The notes: generated by a model not told the origin, from the letters alone. Shown: positions 8,017 through 16,610, counted from the stretch's first letter. The stretch: 52,091 nucleotides of DNA from CALMEC01 sp964393105 (GCA_964393105.1 CAYMSM010000016.1:1-52091), one strand, 5' to 3'. Translations and numbers: made by a program.

Positions 8017-10282
8017 GGCCGGCCTCCACGACGATCGGCCGCTGCCGGAAGCGCTGGGCGTGGTGGGGCAGAAACCGCTGCTCCACCCATCGGCGCACGT
8101 CCACTCCCGGGTCCGCGACGCCCTCGACCGCAAGAAGCCGAGCCAGCCGGTCGGAGATCTGACCGACGGTGGCCGAGGCGCCGACGACGAGGTCGGGATC
8201 GACGAATGGCCGCCCACGGCGGGCCTCGTGGACCTCGTGGTCTGGCCAGCGCATCCCCATCACCCGGAGTACCCGGACACCCAGGTGATCGGCAAGTGGG
8301 TCGGATCCGCGCACCGAGCGACGTACCGGCTCGAGCATCGCCATGGTGGCACCGTCAACGTTCAGGTGATCGGCGAGCAGCGCCTCCACCTCGTCCTCCA
8401 GCGCCGCGATCCGATCGCGCAAGTCGTCTGTCGCCCAGGGCGACGGTGTGTCGATGAATGTATCGGCGGTTGGGTCACCGGTCGCGAGCTCGCTCCGCAG
8501 GGCGACCAGCGCTCGCACCGCCCCACTGAGGGCGGGCGGCGGCGGATGCGTCCCCAACGGGATCTCGGCGGCGTACCCGGGATTGAAGTTGAGGCCGCTC
8601 GTCAGCGTGCGAAGCCAGGCGCCGCCGATGCGGGAGTTGAAGATCGCGAGGACCTCCTCGATGCGCGCGGCCCCCTCGTCCCCCCGCGGCACGAGCGTCA
8701 CGATGCCGGCGAGCGCCGCCGTGCCCGGCGCCGCACACCGGGCGGCCAGCCGCCCACCTGCCACCCGCGCGTACTCGATGGCGCCGTCGCGCCCAGGCCG
8801 GCCGACAGTGTGTTCGGACCGGATGCGAAGCCGTGTGGGCGCAGCCCATGGCTCGTTCCCCTGCCCGCCCGAGAGCCCTCGCCACGCGATGCCGTCACCG
8901 TTGCCGTCGAGTTCCCACCAGTAGCGGGTATCGCGTGCATTGCTGCCGGTCCACACCCCATCGAAGGAAGAGAACAGGTCGCCCACCCGCGGCCCGCGAC
9001 CGGCCAGGGAGAGCACCGCCGGTGGGGCACCGGGCAGGAACGGTCGCAACGGCAGCCGCTCCAGGAGCGCACGGTCGGTCGCCACCACACCATCGGCGAC
9101 CGCGCGTCGCAGCCCCTCCACCCCGCTCCCAACCGGGGGCCGCAGGACGTGGATGCGATCAGGCTGGCCCCCACGCTCGACGACGCTGAGCCCCACGAAC
9201 AGGAGCGGCGCCTGGTCGAACACCCGCTGACCCAACGCCGCGCTCACGCGCGGACCGCCTTGGTCGAGGACGCGGTCGCGAAGCGGCAGCGATTCGCGCC
9301 CGGTCAGCCACGCCGCGGGCGTGACCGTCGCGCACAGTCCGCCGTCACGCAGCAGCCCGAAGCAGCGGCTCTGGAACGCGACCGCCAGGTCCGACCGCGC
9401 CATCGGATCCGCCGCGCGCACAGCCTGCTTGACCGCCGCGTCGAGCATCCGAAACCCCACATACGGCGGGTTGGTGCACACGATGTCGAACCGCTCGTTC
9501 GGCCAATTGGCCGTCGCGAGACTGCCAATTGGCAGTTCGGGCACGTGCAGGTTGACGGCGGCGTCCGCACCGGCCCGTGATCGCAGCAGGTCGGCGGTGA
9601 TCGCAACCGCCCCTGCGTCGAGGTCGGCGCCGTGCAGGTTGCGCTCCACGATCGTGCCGGGTGTGTCCTCGGCGGGCACGGCCCACGCGCGCGGGATGCG
9701 GCCGGCGTCGGCGAGCGCGCGCTCCTCGGCGTAGAGCCCGGTCAACATTGCGAACGCCGGGATCAGGAACGCCCCGCACCCGCAGCATGGGTCCAGCAGC
9801 CGAAGATCCCGAAGCGGCCTCGGTGAACGCCCGGGACCCAAGGCACCTGTCACCAGCAGGGGCCACCCACCGGCGAGCGACGAATCGGGGTGCGCCTCCA
9901 GCCACCACGCGCCAAGGCTGTTCTGCAGGAGGAACTCCACGATGTAGCGCGGCGTGTAGAGCCGGCTGGCGGCCACCGCTCCATCCGCGTCGATCTTGCG
10001 CCCCCCGGTGCGCGCAGCGGCGAACACCCTGCGACGGTCGACGTCATGGAACGCCTCATGGACCAACCCGGCGACAGCATCGGGCGGCCCGAACGCGCCA
10101 TGCCTCGCCTCGGCCAGCACCTCGGCGTACGCGGCGGACGTTGTGCCACCCGCCTCGAGCTCAGCGCGTCGCGTCGCGACGACCCGAATCACGCCCCGCC
10201 GATCACCATCCGTCGCGTTGCCGTCGCCCACGATGCGGGAGTGTATGGCTTGCCGACCGTCACCCGGTGTGCGTACCTTCAC
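7964..10282 (-). CDS. Solitary DNA adenine N6-methyltransferase, PglX/Eco57I-like
   Basis: An open frame of 772 aa with the class I methyltransferase motifs of PglX and type IIG enzymes: YTPRYIVEFLLQNSLG before motif I, LLDPCCGCGAFLIPAF (SAM binding) and FDIVCTNPPYVGFR (the catalytic NPPY). The C-terminal segment around HHAQRFRQRPIVV resembles the end of PglX. It should methylate adenine in DNA. No nuclease motif is seen, and no brxA-C, pglZ, brxL or hsd partner lies nearby, so it looks like an orphan. GTG 10282 gives the full frame and overlaps the preceding gene by 23 nt; a later start is possible because the first 45 residues look unconserved. Confidence 0.85.
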   Translation of the reverse strand: MKVRTPGDGRQAIHSRIVGDGNATDGDRRGVIRVVATRRAELEAGGTTSAAYAEVLAEARHGAFGPPDAVAGLVHEAFHDVDRRRVFAAARTGGRKIDADGAVAASRLYTPRYIVEFLLQNSLGAWWLEAHPDSSLAGGWPLLVTGALGPGRSPRPLRDLRLLDPCCGCGAFLIPAFAMLTGLYAEERALADAGRIPRAWAVPAEDTPGTIVERNLHGADLDAGAVAITADLLRSRAGADAAVNLHVPELPIGSLATANWPNERFDIVCTNPPYVGFRMLDAAVKQAVRAADPMARSDLAVAFQSRCFGLLRDGGLCATVTPAAWLTGRESLPLRDRVLDQGGPRVSAALGQRVFDQAPLLFVGLSVVERGGQPDRIHVLRPPVGSGVEGLRRAVADGVVATDRALLERLPLRPFLPGAPPAVLSLAGRGPRVGDLFSSFDGVWTGSNARDTRYWWELDGNGDGIAWRGLSGGQGNEPWAAPTRLRIRSEHTVGRPGRDGAIEYARVAGGRLAARCAAPGTAALAGIVTLVPRGDEGAARIEEVLAIFNSRIGGAWLRTLTSGLNFNPGYAAEIPLGTHPPPPALSGAVRALVALRSELATGDPTADTFIDTPSPWATDDLRDRIAALEDEVEALLADHLNVDGATMAMLEPVRRSVRGSDPLADHLGVRVLRVMGMRWPDHEVHEARRGRPFVDPDLVVGASATVGQISDRLARLLAVEGVADPGVDVRRWVEQRFLPHHAQRFRQRPIVVEAGPSRFRIDRGRRDPGPVR

Positions 10283-10763
10283 GAGCGGACCTCGACGAGC
10301 TGATGCTCGTCCGCGGATCGATCACGAGTTGGTGTTGGAGGACGCCCTCGGGCAGGACGTAGCCCAAGGCGCACCAGTTCGGGATTACCAGCGTCCAGTG
10401 ACCCGCAACATTCGGACGCAGGCGGGCGACCCAGGTCTCGTTGTCCACACGCCTCAGAGATGCCAGCCGAAACGCGGCCCAAGGTTTGATCGCACGGGAG
10501 ACCTGGCCGCCCTCGACAACCCTCAGTGCCTGCTTGACGGTGACCGAAGGGGACACCGCAAGCACCCGCATACCGGCGCAGGCCGGCGGGATTGGTTCAC
10601 CGGGTACCTCGCTTTCCCCGTGCACGGTGATCTTCACGACCTCACCGATCCTTGGCGTCTCGGGCGTCGTCCGTACTGAGAATGTGATGCCCTTGCCCGC
10701 GGCGAGCGGCGCCATGAGCAGCAGCGCAAGCGCGACGACGACACCTGCGTACGTGACCTTCAT
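10260..10763 (-). CDS. Secreted protein of unknown function
   Basis: A 167-aa protein with a clear signal peptide: MKVT, then a hydrophobic core ending LLMAPLAAGKG. The mature part is mostly beta-like, with an Ig-type start (PETPRIGEVVKITVHGE) and three cysteines. It probably works outside the membrane. ATG 10763 begins the signal sequence. It overlaps the start of the methyltransferase by 23 nt, so the two may be transcribed together, though no functional link is evident. Confidence 0.7.
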   Translation of the reverse strand: MKVTYAGVVVALALLLMAPLAAGKGITFSVRTTPETPRIGEVVKITVHGESEVPGEPIPPACAGMRVLAVSPSVTVKQALRVVEGGQVSRAIKPWAAFRLASLRRVDNETWVARLRPNVAGHWTLVIPNWCALGYVLPEGVLQHQLVIDPRTSISSSRSAREGTHTG

Positions 10764-10850
10764 GTCCTGAGTATGGCTGGCGCCAGCTTTCCGTTCCCGA
10801 AGGCGCCGGTCGGGCGGTCTCCGCTCGCAGAAGCGGGAACGCCCGCGCCG

Positions 10851-10887
10851 CGCAACACAAGGTGTCAGACACTCCCCGGTGTTGACG
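10851..10887. repeat. Degenerate copy of the GGTGTCAGACACC palindrome family
   Basis: CGCAACACAAGGTGTCAGACA is followed by CTCCCCGGTGTTG. It shares the CGCAAC start and GGTGTCAGACA core with the perfect palindrome at 16578 and the copy at 26015. It lies in the 238-bp gap between the secreted protein and vapC, where I see no gene. Confidence 0.55.
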
Positions 10888-11001
10888 CTGATCGTCCCCG
10901 TTCACGCAACTTGCGGCGGGCCTCCGCAGAGTGTCGTCTCAAGACGGTTGGCCTGGGAGGAGACATGCACCAAGCAACGACCAGGCGCGTGAGGCGATCA
11001 C

Positions 11002-11388
11002 TCACGTGACGGGGTCCTCGAGTGAGTCGGGATCGAAGGCGTTGCCGAGACGTGAGGCGACCGCGGCGAGGCGTCGGTCGCTTGTCCAGAGCGTGGCCGT
11101 GGTGAGTCTGGTGGCGGAGAGAAGCTGCGCATCCACGTAGCCGATCCCGCTGCCCCACAGGTTCTGACGCTCGATGAGCGTGAGCACCTCAGACTCGGTC
11201 GCCGGCGTGGCCTGTGGCAGGCGGCTGAGGAGCTCGAGCACCTCGCTCCGCCGACGAAGCTCGCCCAGGGCGAGCTCTCCGACGACCCAGGGATGACCAA
11301 GAACCGCGCCGCGTTCGAGAAGGCGCGCCAGGGTCACGCTCCCGACGCGGAGATGCTCGATCCAGACCGACGTGTCAACCAAGATCAT
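11002..11388 (-). CDS. vapC: PIN-domain toxin, VapC family
   Basis: A 128-aa PIN ribonuclease. The start MILVDTSVWIEHLR holds the first metal-binding aspartate. Conserved acidic residues recur as VVGELALGEL and GIGYVDAQLL, and LWTSDRRLAAVA is the last conserved block. VapC toxins cleave RNA, often tRNA, when not bound by VapB. The start overlaps the vapB stop by 4 nt (ATGA), the usual antitoxin-first arrangement. The RNA target cannot be read from sequence. Confidence 0.9.
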   Translation of the reverse strand: MILVDTSVWIEHLRVGSVTLARLLERGAVLGHPWVVGELALGELRRRSEVLELLSRLPQATPATESEVLTLIERQNLWGSGIGYVDAQLLSATRLTTATLWTSDRRLAAVASRLGNAFDPDSLEDPVT

Positions 11389-11582
11389 CGAGCCTCCGGC
11401 CGCCGCCGCGGCACGCCGTCGAGCGTGGGCTCACTGGCGCCGAGACGAGCCAGGCGATGTGCACTCTCACGCTCGATCAGCGCCGTGAGGGCCTGACGCA
11501 CCAAAGCGGTCTTCTCGGTCGTCCCGGTGAGGCGCTGCGCCTCCGCGAGCAAGTCATCATCCAACGCCAGTGTCGTTCGCAT
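11385..11582 (-). CDS. vapB: Antitoxin, VapB family (ribbon-helix-helix)
   Basis: A 65-aa protein. MRTTLALDDDLLAEAQRLTG and TTEKTALVRQALTALIE form a ribbon-helix-helix DNA-binding domain, and the C-terminal basic tail probably wraps the toxin. GGAGG lies four nt before the ATG. A 12-bp perfect palindrome lies 28 nt upstream, fitting autoregulation by the VapBC complex. Confidence 0.88.
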   Translation of the reverse strand: MRTTLALDDDLLAEAQRLTGTTEKTALVRQALTALIERESAHRLARLGASEPTLDGVPRRRPEAR

Positions 11583-11610
11583 CGAGCCTCCATGTGCGCG
11601 TCAATATGGA

Positions 11611-11622
11611 CATCATATGATG
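11611..11622. promoter_or_regulatory. Palindromic operator candidate of vapBC
   Basis: CATCATATGATG is a perfect 12-bp palindrome in an AT-rich patch 28 nt upstream of vapB. Ribbon-helix-helix antitoxins usually bind such sites across their own promoter. Confidence 0.5.
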
Positions 11623-11661
11623 CTATACCACGTGCCTTTGGATCTCACCTGCGCGTCTGTG

Positions 11662-11759
11662 GGGAAAATAGGACTCGCAAGAGGGACAACATCCCTGAGA
11701 GCGAGGTCCTATATTCACCCGCCTCGGGCGGGCGGCCACGCCCGGCATTCCTGACACCA
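11662..11759. repeat. 98-bp direct repeat, copy 1
   Basis: From GGGAAAATAGGACTCGC to TTCCTGACACCA this matches 16641-16737 with few differences and the same orientation. It folds into a main hairpin (AGGACTCGC with GCGAGGTCCT, one bulged base here) with an inner AGGGA/TCCCT stem, then a GC-rich hairpin. The two copies bracket the sigma factor and secreted protein genes. Confidence 0.8.
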
Positions 11760-11789
11760 CGTGATGAACCCCGGTCTTGTCGGCGCGGG

Positions 11790-13169
11790 TCACGGCTCGG
11801 GCGTGAACTCGCCGACCGCGCTGCCGCCGCCGCTCGTTCGCGGAGCGCGCGTAACGCTCGTGCGAGGCTGGGGTGTCGGGGCGAACTCGTCACGGGCCGA
11901 GCCAGCCGCGGGCGGCCTGCTTGCCGCTCGCCTCGCCGCCGCAGGCTTCGGGATCGACGTGTGGACTGGGGCCGGGCGCCGTGGTTCGATTGTGACCGAC
12001 GGCGTCGGGTCTCTGCCGAATGCCTTGACAGGAACGGACTTTGCAGGCGCGCCGTCAACCACGGTGTGGATCGTGATCGCCCCGCCGACGGCCACGGTCG
12101 CCGCTGCGACGAGCGCGGCGCCTTTCGTCGCCACACCCACGCCGGCGGCTGCTCCGCCGCCGCCGCCGCCGAGCAGTCCCCCGAACCAGCCGCTGAGCGC
12201 GCTCCAGGCGCCGGCCAGGGCACCCGTCACCGCGGGGATCACGCCGGCGGCCGGAACGAGCAGCAGCGGAGGCGGCAGGAACGACCCGAGGATCATCTCG
12301 TGCTCTTGCCCCGCCTTGCGACAACCGGCACAGCCGTCGTCGGACGCGATGGCGGGGTCGCCGTAGACGTGCATCCGGATCCCGAGCGCCCGCTCCTGCC
12401 CGACCATGTCGGTCAAGGGTTGCTCTCCGCCATCGCCTGAGAAGGCGACCTCTTGACGCAGGAGCAGCAGGTACGAGCCGTGGTCCGCGCAGTACCCGCC
12501 GGCCCCATAGCGCTCGAGGACCGTCTGGACAGCGCTCATGGCGCGCTGGTACCGCTTGTAGGCGGCGTTGGTGGACCGCACCCCCAGATGATCGGCCAGC
12601 TCGGCGAATGTTGACCCGTCCAGCTTCATGCGGAGAAGTTCCGCGTCGCGGGTGTCGACTCGCCGCAGACCGTCGTAGAGGGCTGCGGCGTCGAACCGGT
12701 GATGCGGGCCATCCTCGGCGTCGTCGGCGATCATCTCCCCGCCTGCGCGCACGACCTTGGAGTGCGTGTAATCCTCGCCGAACGACCCGATCGGCAGCTC
12801 CACGCGCGTGCTCTTGCGGCGCAGGTGGTCGATCGACGCGTTGACCGTCGAGCGGACCAAGCTCGCGCGAAGCCGGTGGTAGTCCTCGACGGTGCAGTAC
12901 GAGTCGCGGGGATTCTTGCGGTGCTCGGCAAGGTGGCGCTCGATGACATCCATGGCGAGATCTTCCGCCTTGGCGTGACCCACCTGCCACGCGATCTTAC
13001 GGACGAGTTCCGGAAGCGCATGGTGGGCAATCGCCCCGAGCTGGTCGGCTGGGTCTGTCACCCCCCGCAGCCGATCGATGATCTGGGTGGGAATCGTCGC
13101 GCCCGGCCGGGCTCGTGTAGGGCGACGTGCGCGTGTGGCGCCGATGTGGGCTGGGGCGTCCGTGCTCAT
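11790..13169 (-). CDS. Sigma-70-family factor fused to a CxxC and membrane tail
   Basis: A 459-aa protein. Residues about 40-125 match sigma region 2 (AEDLAMDVIERHL, SLVRSTVNASIDHLRRKS). Residues about 165-222 match region 4 with its helix-turn-helix (DAELLRMKLDGSTFAELADH). A CxxC (Cys280, Cys283) follows, then hydrophobic, glycine-rich stretches at about 296-325 and 347-368 and a long Pro/Arg-rich tail with two related motifs, DEFAPTP and GEFTPEP. This looks like a sigma factor with a built-in, membrane-anchored anti-sigma-like tail. ATG 13169 has a GGAG site. It lies downstream of the secreted protein gene, separated by a hairpin. Its target promoters are unknown. Confidence 0.85.
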   Translation of the reverse strand: MSTDAPAHIGATRARRPTRARPGATIPTQIIDRLRGVTDPADQLGAIAHHALPELVRKIAWQVGHAKAEDLAMDVIERHLAEHRKNPRDSYCTVEDYHRLRASLVRSTVNASIDHLRRKSTRVELPIGSFGEDYTHSKVVRAGGEMIADDAEDGPHHRFDAAALYDGLRRVDTRDAELLRMKLDGSTFAELADHLGVRSTNAAYKRYQRAMSAVQTVLERYGAGGYCADHGSYLLLLRQEVAFSGDGGEQPLTDMVGQERALGIRMHVYGDPAIASDDGCAGCRKAGQEHEMILGSFLPPPLLLVPAAGVIPAVTGALAGAWSALSGWFGGLLGGGGGGAAAGVGVATKGAALVAAATVAVGGAITIHTVVDGAPAKSVPVKAFGRDPTPSVTIEPRRPAPVHTSIPKPAAARRAASRPPAAGSARDEFAPTPQPRTSVTRAPRTSGGGSAVGEFTPEP

Positions 13170-13207
13170 GGAACTCTCCGGGGTTCGTCTCATGTGTTCA
13201 GGGTGGT

Positions 13208-13239
13208 GGGGGCGCTCGCCCGAAGCTGCGAGCGCCCCC
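13208..13239 (-). terminator. Strong hairpin between secreted protein and sigma genes
   Basis: A perfect 12-bp stem (13208-13219 with 13228-13239) around an 8-nt loop. It follows the secreted protein stop by 16 nt. There is no T-tract, so it may terminate or only attenuate transcription into the sigma gene. Confidence 0.6.
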
Positions 13240-13255
13240 GTGTGGCGTGACCGGG

Positions 13256-16200
13256 TTAGATGACCTTGACCCTCACGACGCGACTGTTGGTCGCCAGGTA
13301 GGGCCACCCGTTGTCGTGCGGAACGGCGAGCCGGAACGCCACCTTGTAGCCGCCAGGACGGCGGAACTGGTAGATGACCTTGAACCGTGCGTTGCGGGCG
13401 ACACGTCCGTTGACGACGGGGCGCCAGACACGGGTCTTCGGGTCCTGCCACTGCAACTGGATCGCCTTGTTGTAGGCGCCGGCCTGCGGGATCAGGCGAC
13501 CGGTGACGATGAGCTTGCGACCGCCGCCGCGAACGCGAACCATCTTCATGGCAACACTCACGATCGGCTTGACCTCGAGCAGCGCGGCCGCACTGCGTTC
13601 GGCCTGCCCGATGCGGTTGACCGTCCAGACCCCGCCGATCGTTGCGCGGGCGGGGATTGTGAAGTTGCCTGCCACATCGGTCCGCGTCCCGGTGATGTAC
13701 CTGCCGGCAGAGTCGCGAAGCTCGATCCCCGTGCTGACCATGGCACTGCCGTCGGGTGCCTGCATGTGGCCGCGCAGCACGAACCGACGGTTGTAGACAC
13801 CACGGATGAGCGGGAGGACCTTGCCGCCGACCATGCGCAGCGCGACCTGCCCATCGGCATGGAGTTGGGTCATCTGGAAGTTCACCGAGGTTCCCCCGGT
13901 GACAACCTCTCCGATCGCCGGGCCGCCGGTCCAGCTGAACACCTTGGTCTGAGTCGTGACGTTGCCACCGGCGTCGCACACGCTCGTGCGAACCTGGTAG
14001 TCGCCGTTGGCCATTCCCGACATCGGAAGCTGATAGCTGAAGCTCGCCGGCAGCGTGCCCGCCGCCTGCGAGAACATCGTCTGCCACACACCGTTGGTTG
14101 CGGGTCCGTTGATCTCGATCGTGGCGGGGCACGCACCGAACCCACCGGCGTCGAGCATCGTGAACGACACCACGCCGCCGCCGCTGATCGCCACGGGGCT
14201 GACCACCGGGAGCTCCTTGTCGAGCACGATGGTCGGCCCGGTGGTGAGCAACACGTTGCCCGCCCTGTCGGTGGCACGCACGCGGGTCGCGTGAATCCCG
14301 GCCGCCATGCCGGACACGTTCGCGTTGATCGTGACAGTGCCCGCGGGGTCGATGACCGAGCCGGCAACGCTGAAACCCATATCCGCTTGGCCGCCACCCG
14401 GGTCGCCGTTGACGAGCAGCTCGACCTTCGCCAGACCCGACGTTGCGTCGCCGAGTGTCGGCAACGAGACCCTGTAGGTCCCCGCTGTCCCAGTCCCAAC
14501 GGAACTCCAGCCAGACGTGTCAGCGGCTTCGGGGCTGGTCTGGTCGACCTTGACCTCCTGCACCGGGGTGACGCCCATGAGCGAGCTGAACGTTGGATCG
14601 TGCGCGACGACGCGAATCTCGGCGTTGCCGTCGACGAGGCCCAGGCCCGCCGTCGACGGGGCGAGCAGGTGCTGGCCCTGGCCCAGGTCGGGACTGCCCT
14701 GCTGGTTATAGGTGGCCATGCTCGTCCAGTCGCCGGTGCCCTGGCGGATCTGGACCTCGACCGGGCCGAGACCGTCGGCGACGTTGTCGGTCACCGTCGC
14801 CGACAGCCGGTTGTCCACGGTGCCGGTCACGGCGAAGTCCTTGATCCACCCGGCGGGGGCCGCCTGCAACGAAGCCGACGGGGCGATCGAATCGAGACGA
14901 ACCGTTGGGGTCGACGCGGTTGCGCTGTTGCCGGCGTTGTCCTCGGCGACGAGGTAGAGCTTCGTGGCGCCGACGTCCTTGGCCGGGGCGGACTGCCCGA
15001 TGTCGACAAGCTCCGCGTCGTCGGTCGCGACGATCGGGCCGTTGGCCGCGCCCAGGTGGACGGCGAACTTCTTGAGGCCGGAGAGCGCGTCGCCCGTCGT
15101 GCCCCGCGAGAGGGTCACCCGCCCGGGGATCGTCTGTGACGCGACCGACACCGTCGCGGTCGGAGCGGTCTTGTCGATCTTCACCACCCGCCCCGGTGAG
15201 GCGCCGCTGACACGTCCTGCGGTGTCGACGGCGCGGGCGACGATCGAAAGGCTCCCCTCCGCCACGCGGGTGAAGCTGGCCGGTGAGTCGTTCCAGTTGC
15301 CACCACCGTCCCAGCTGAACTGGTTGCGGTTCCAGCCGGAGCCGGTGCCGTCGCCAGTTGCCGCGGTCGTGACGGTCACGTCCTGGTTGGTCCAGGCGCC
15401 GCCGGTGTCCGGGCTGAGGGTGATCGTCGGCACACCAGGGTTGGTGCGATCGAGTTTGAACACGGTGCACTGACCCGCTGCGGCCCACAGCCCCGAGGCG
15501 GCGCTGCGGTACGCGCAGATCTGATGCTGACCGTCGGCGAGGGCGCCGGCGCCCACCCACGCCCCGGTGTGCCCGTTGGGCTGGTCGCCCAGGTCGACGG
15601 TGGCGCCGCCGACCACGCTCGCGTACGTGTTGGCACGCAGGAACGCGTTGTCGGAGTGGTCCCACTCGATTGGGGCGGCATCACCGGTCAACCAGGAGCT
15701 CCAGCTGAACGCGCCGGACACGGCCGGTCCCTGCAGGTCCTCGACGCGCACGCCCAGGATCTGGTTGGTCAAGAGCGTCGTGAAGCCCAGGTTGCTCGTG
15801 GTCGAGCCCGCGTACACGCCGCCCCAAAAACACTGGCCGGCGACGAAGTCGTGGTCGTCGTCGTGTACCTGGGCGTACTGCATCTCGGTGGCGCTCGCCA
15901 GGTTGTAGAGGTAGCGGTTGTGGATGTCCGTGCCGTTCGGCGCCTGGATCCGCATGAACGCGAAGATGTCGTTGGCCGTCGCCATCCAGCGGACGCGCCG
16001 CACCCGGGCGCCGACCAGCTGGGTGTTCGGCCCGAACTGGTTGCAGTACTGCGTCTGCAGGTGCGATCCCGCGGCGATGGAGGCGCCACCGCCGGGAGCC
16101 GAGATTGTGTTGCCCCCGTCGGACGTGGTGAACGGGCCGCTGATACTGGAGATGGCGGTCCACGAGGCCGGCTGCTCGACGACCGGGCCGGCGAGCGCCG

Positions 16201-16285
16201 ACGACGCCATCGGTCCTACGGCCCCGACGACCGCGAGCACTCCGAGTGCCCTACGCATTTTTCGGAACAGTGTTTGGGGTTTCAA
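13256..16285 (-). CDS. Large secreted Ig-like repeat protein
   Basis: A 1009-aa exported protein. I chose TTG 16285 because AAAGGAG lies 8 nt upstream and it gives MKPQTLFRKMRRALG, a proper basic n-region before a hydrophobic core ending SSALAG; ATG 16258 lacks a ribosome site. The N-terminal third looks like a carbohydrate-binding or lectin-like domain. The middle holds several bacterial Ig-like modules marked by DKTAP-type and SWDGGG motifs. The last 100 residues (from GRRKLIVTGRLI onward) are a basic beta-rich domain of a type seen at the end of many secreted actinobacterial proteins. No sortase motif or C-terminal membrane anchor is seen. It probably acts on or near the cell surface, perhaps in adhesion. 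Confidence 0.85.
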   Translation of the reverse strand: MKPQTLFRKMRRALGVLAVVGAVGPMASSALAGPVVEQPASWTAISSISGPFTTSDGGNTISAPGGGASIAAGSHLQTQYCNQFGPNTQLVGARVRRVRWMATANDIFAFMRIQAPNGTDIHNRYLYNLASATEMQYAQVHDDDHDFVAGQCFWGGVYAGSTTSNLGFTTLLTNQILGVRVEDLQGPAVSGAFSWSSWLTGDAAPIEWDHSDNAFLRANTYASVVGGATVDLGDQPNGHTGAWVGAGALADGQHQICAYRSAASGLWAAAGQCTVFKLDRTNPGVPTITLSPDTGGAWTNQDVTVTTAATGDGTGSGWNRNQFSWDGGGNWNDSPASFTRVAEGSLSIVARAVDTAGRVSGASPGRVVKIDKTAPTATVSVASQTIPGRVTLSRGTTGDALSGLKKFAVHLGAANGPIVATDDAELVDIGQSAPAKDVGATKLYLVAEDNAGNSATASTPTVRLDSIAPSASLQAAPAGWIKDFAVTGTVDNRLSATVTDNVADGLGPVEVQIRQGTGDWTSMATYNQQGSPDLGQGQHLLAPSTAGLGLVDGNAEIRVVAHDPTFSSLMGVTPVQEVKVDQTSPEAADTSGWSSVGTGTAGTYRVSLPTLGDATSGLAKVELLVNGDPGGGQADMGFSVAGSVIDPAGTVTINANVSGMAAGIHATRVRATDRAGNVLLTTGPTIVLDKELPVVSPVAISGGGVVSFTMLDAGGFGACPATIEINGPATNGVWQTMFSQAAGTLPASFSYQLPMSGMANGDYQVRTSVCDAGGNVTTQTKVFSWTGGPAIGEVVTGGTSVNFQMTQLHADGQVALRMVGGKVLPLIRGVYNRRFVLRGHMQAPDGSAMVSTGIELRDSAGRYITGTRTDVAGNFTIPARATIGGVWTVNRIGQAERSAAALLEVKPIVSVAMKMVRVRGGGRKLIVTGRLIPQAGAYNKAIQLQWQDPKTRVWRPVVNGRVARNARFKVIYQFRRPGGYKVAFRLAVPHDNGWPYLATNSRVVRVKVI

Positions 16286-16469
16286 GGTGAGCACTCCTTT
16301 GCTGTGGGGTTTGCAATGCGCCGGGAACAGCTCTTCCGGCAGGTACACGGACTCGTTCGCCCTCATTCACTCGACTGACACTATTTGTCGTTATTTGAGG
16401 GCTCTCTGGGTGATCGTGCGTCCCGCACAAACCACCCTTCCCTCCGTAATATGGTAAGGTTTTAATAGT

Positions 16470-16498
16470 TTTATACTAATCTTCTAGTAGATTTTCAA
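16470..16498 (-). promoter_or_regulatory. Near-consensus sigma-70 promoter with palindromic spacer
   Basis: Reading on the minus strand, TTGAAA (16498-16493) and TATAAA (16475-16470) are separated by exactly 17 bp. The spacer overlaps a 16-bp imperfect palindrome (16478-16493, AATCTACTAGAAGATT), a likely operator. Transcription would start near 16463 and give a leader of about 178 nt before the secreted protein gene. Confidence 0.65.
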
Positions 16499-16577
16499 TC
16501 GCGTTCGCACACGAAAAGTGGTTAGACGGCGCACCAGATCGTGAGGAGACCGCACCTCGTGTCAACGATGGACCCCG

Positions 16578-16610
16578 CGCAACACCTGGTGTCAGACACC
16601 AGGTGTTGCG
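16578..16610. repeat. Perfect 33-bp palindrome
   Basis: Two 16-bp arms, the left one CGCAACACCTGGTGTC, flank a single central A. It is the best copy of the palindrome family also seen at 10851 and 26015, and half of it (GACACCAGGTGTTG) recurs at 16731, at the end of the 97-bp repeat. Confidence 0.85.

Noticed and set aside
11645..12223. Arg/Pro-rich antisense protein ending in the repeat
   Set aside because: It is a shadow of the sigma factor gene; the shared end with another frame at 16623 comes only from the DNA repeat.
16286..16463. c-di-GMP or other known riboswitch in the secreted protein leader
   Set aside because: The leader has only short stems (for example GTGCG/CGCAC) and none of the conserved bases of known classes.
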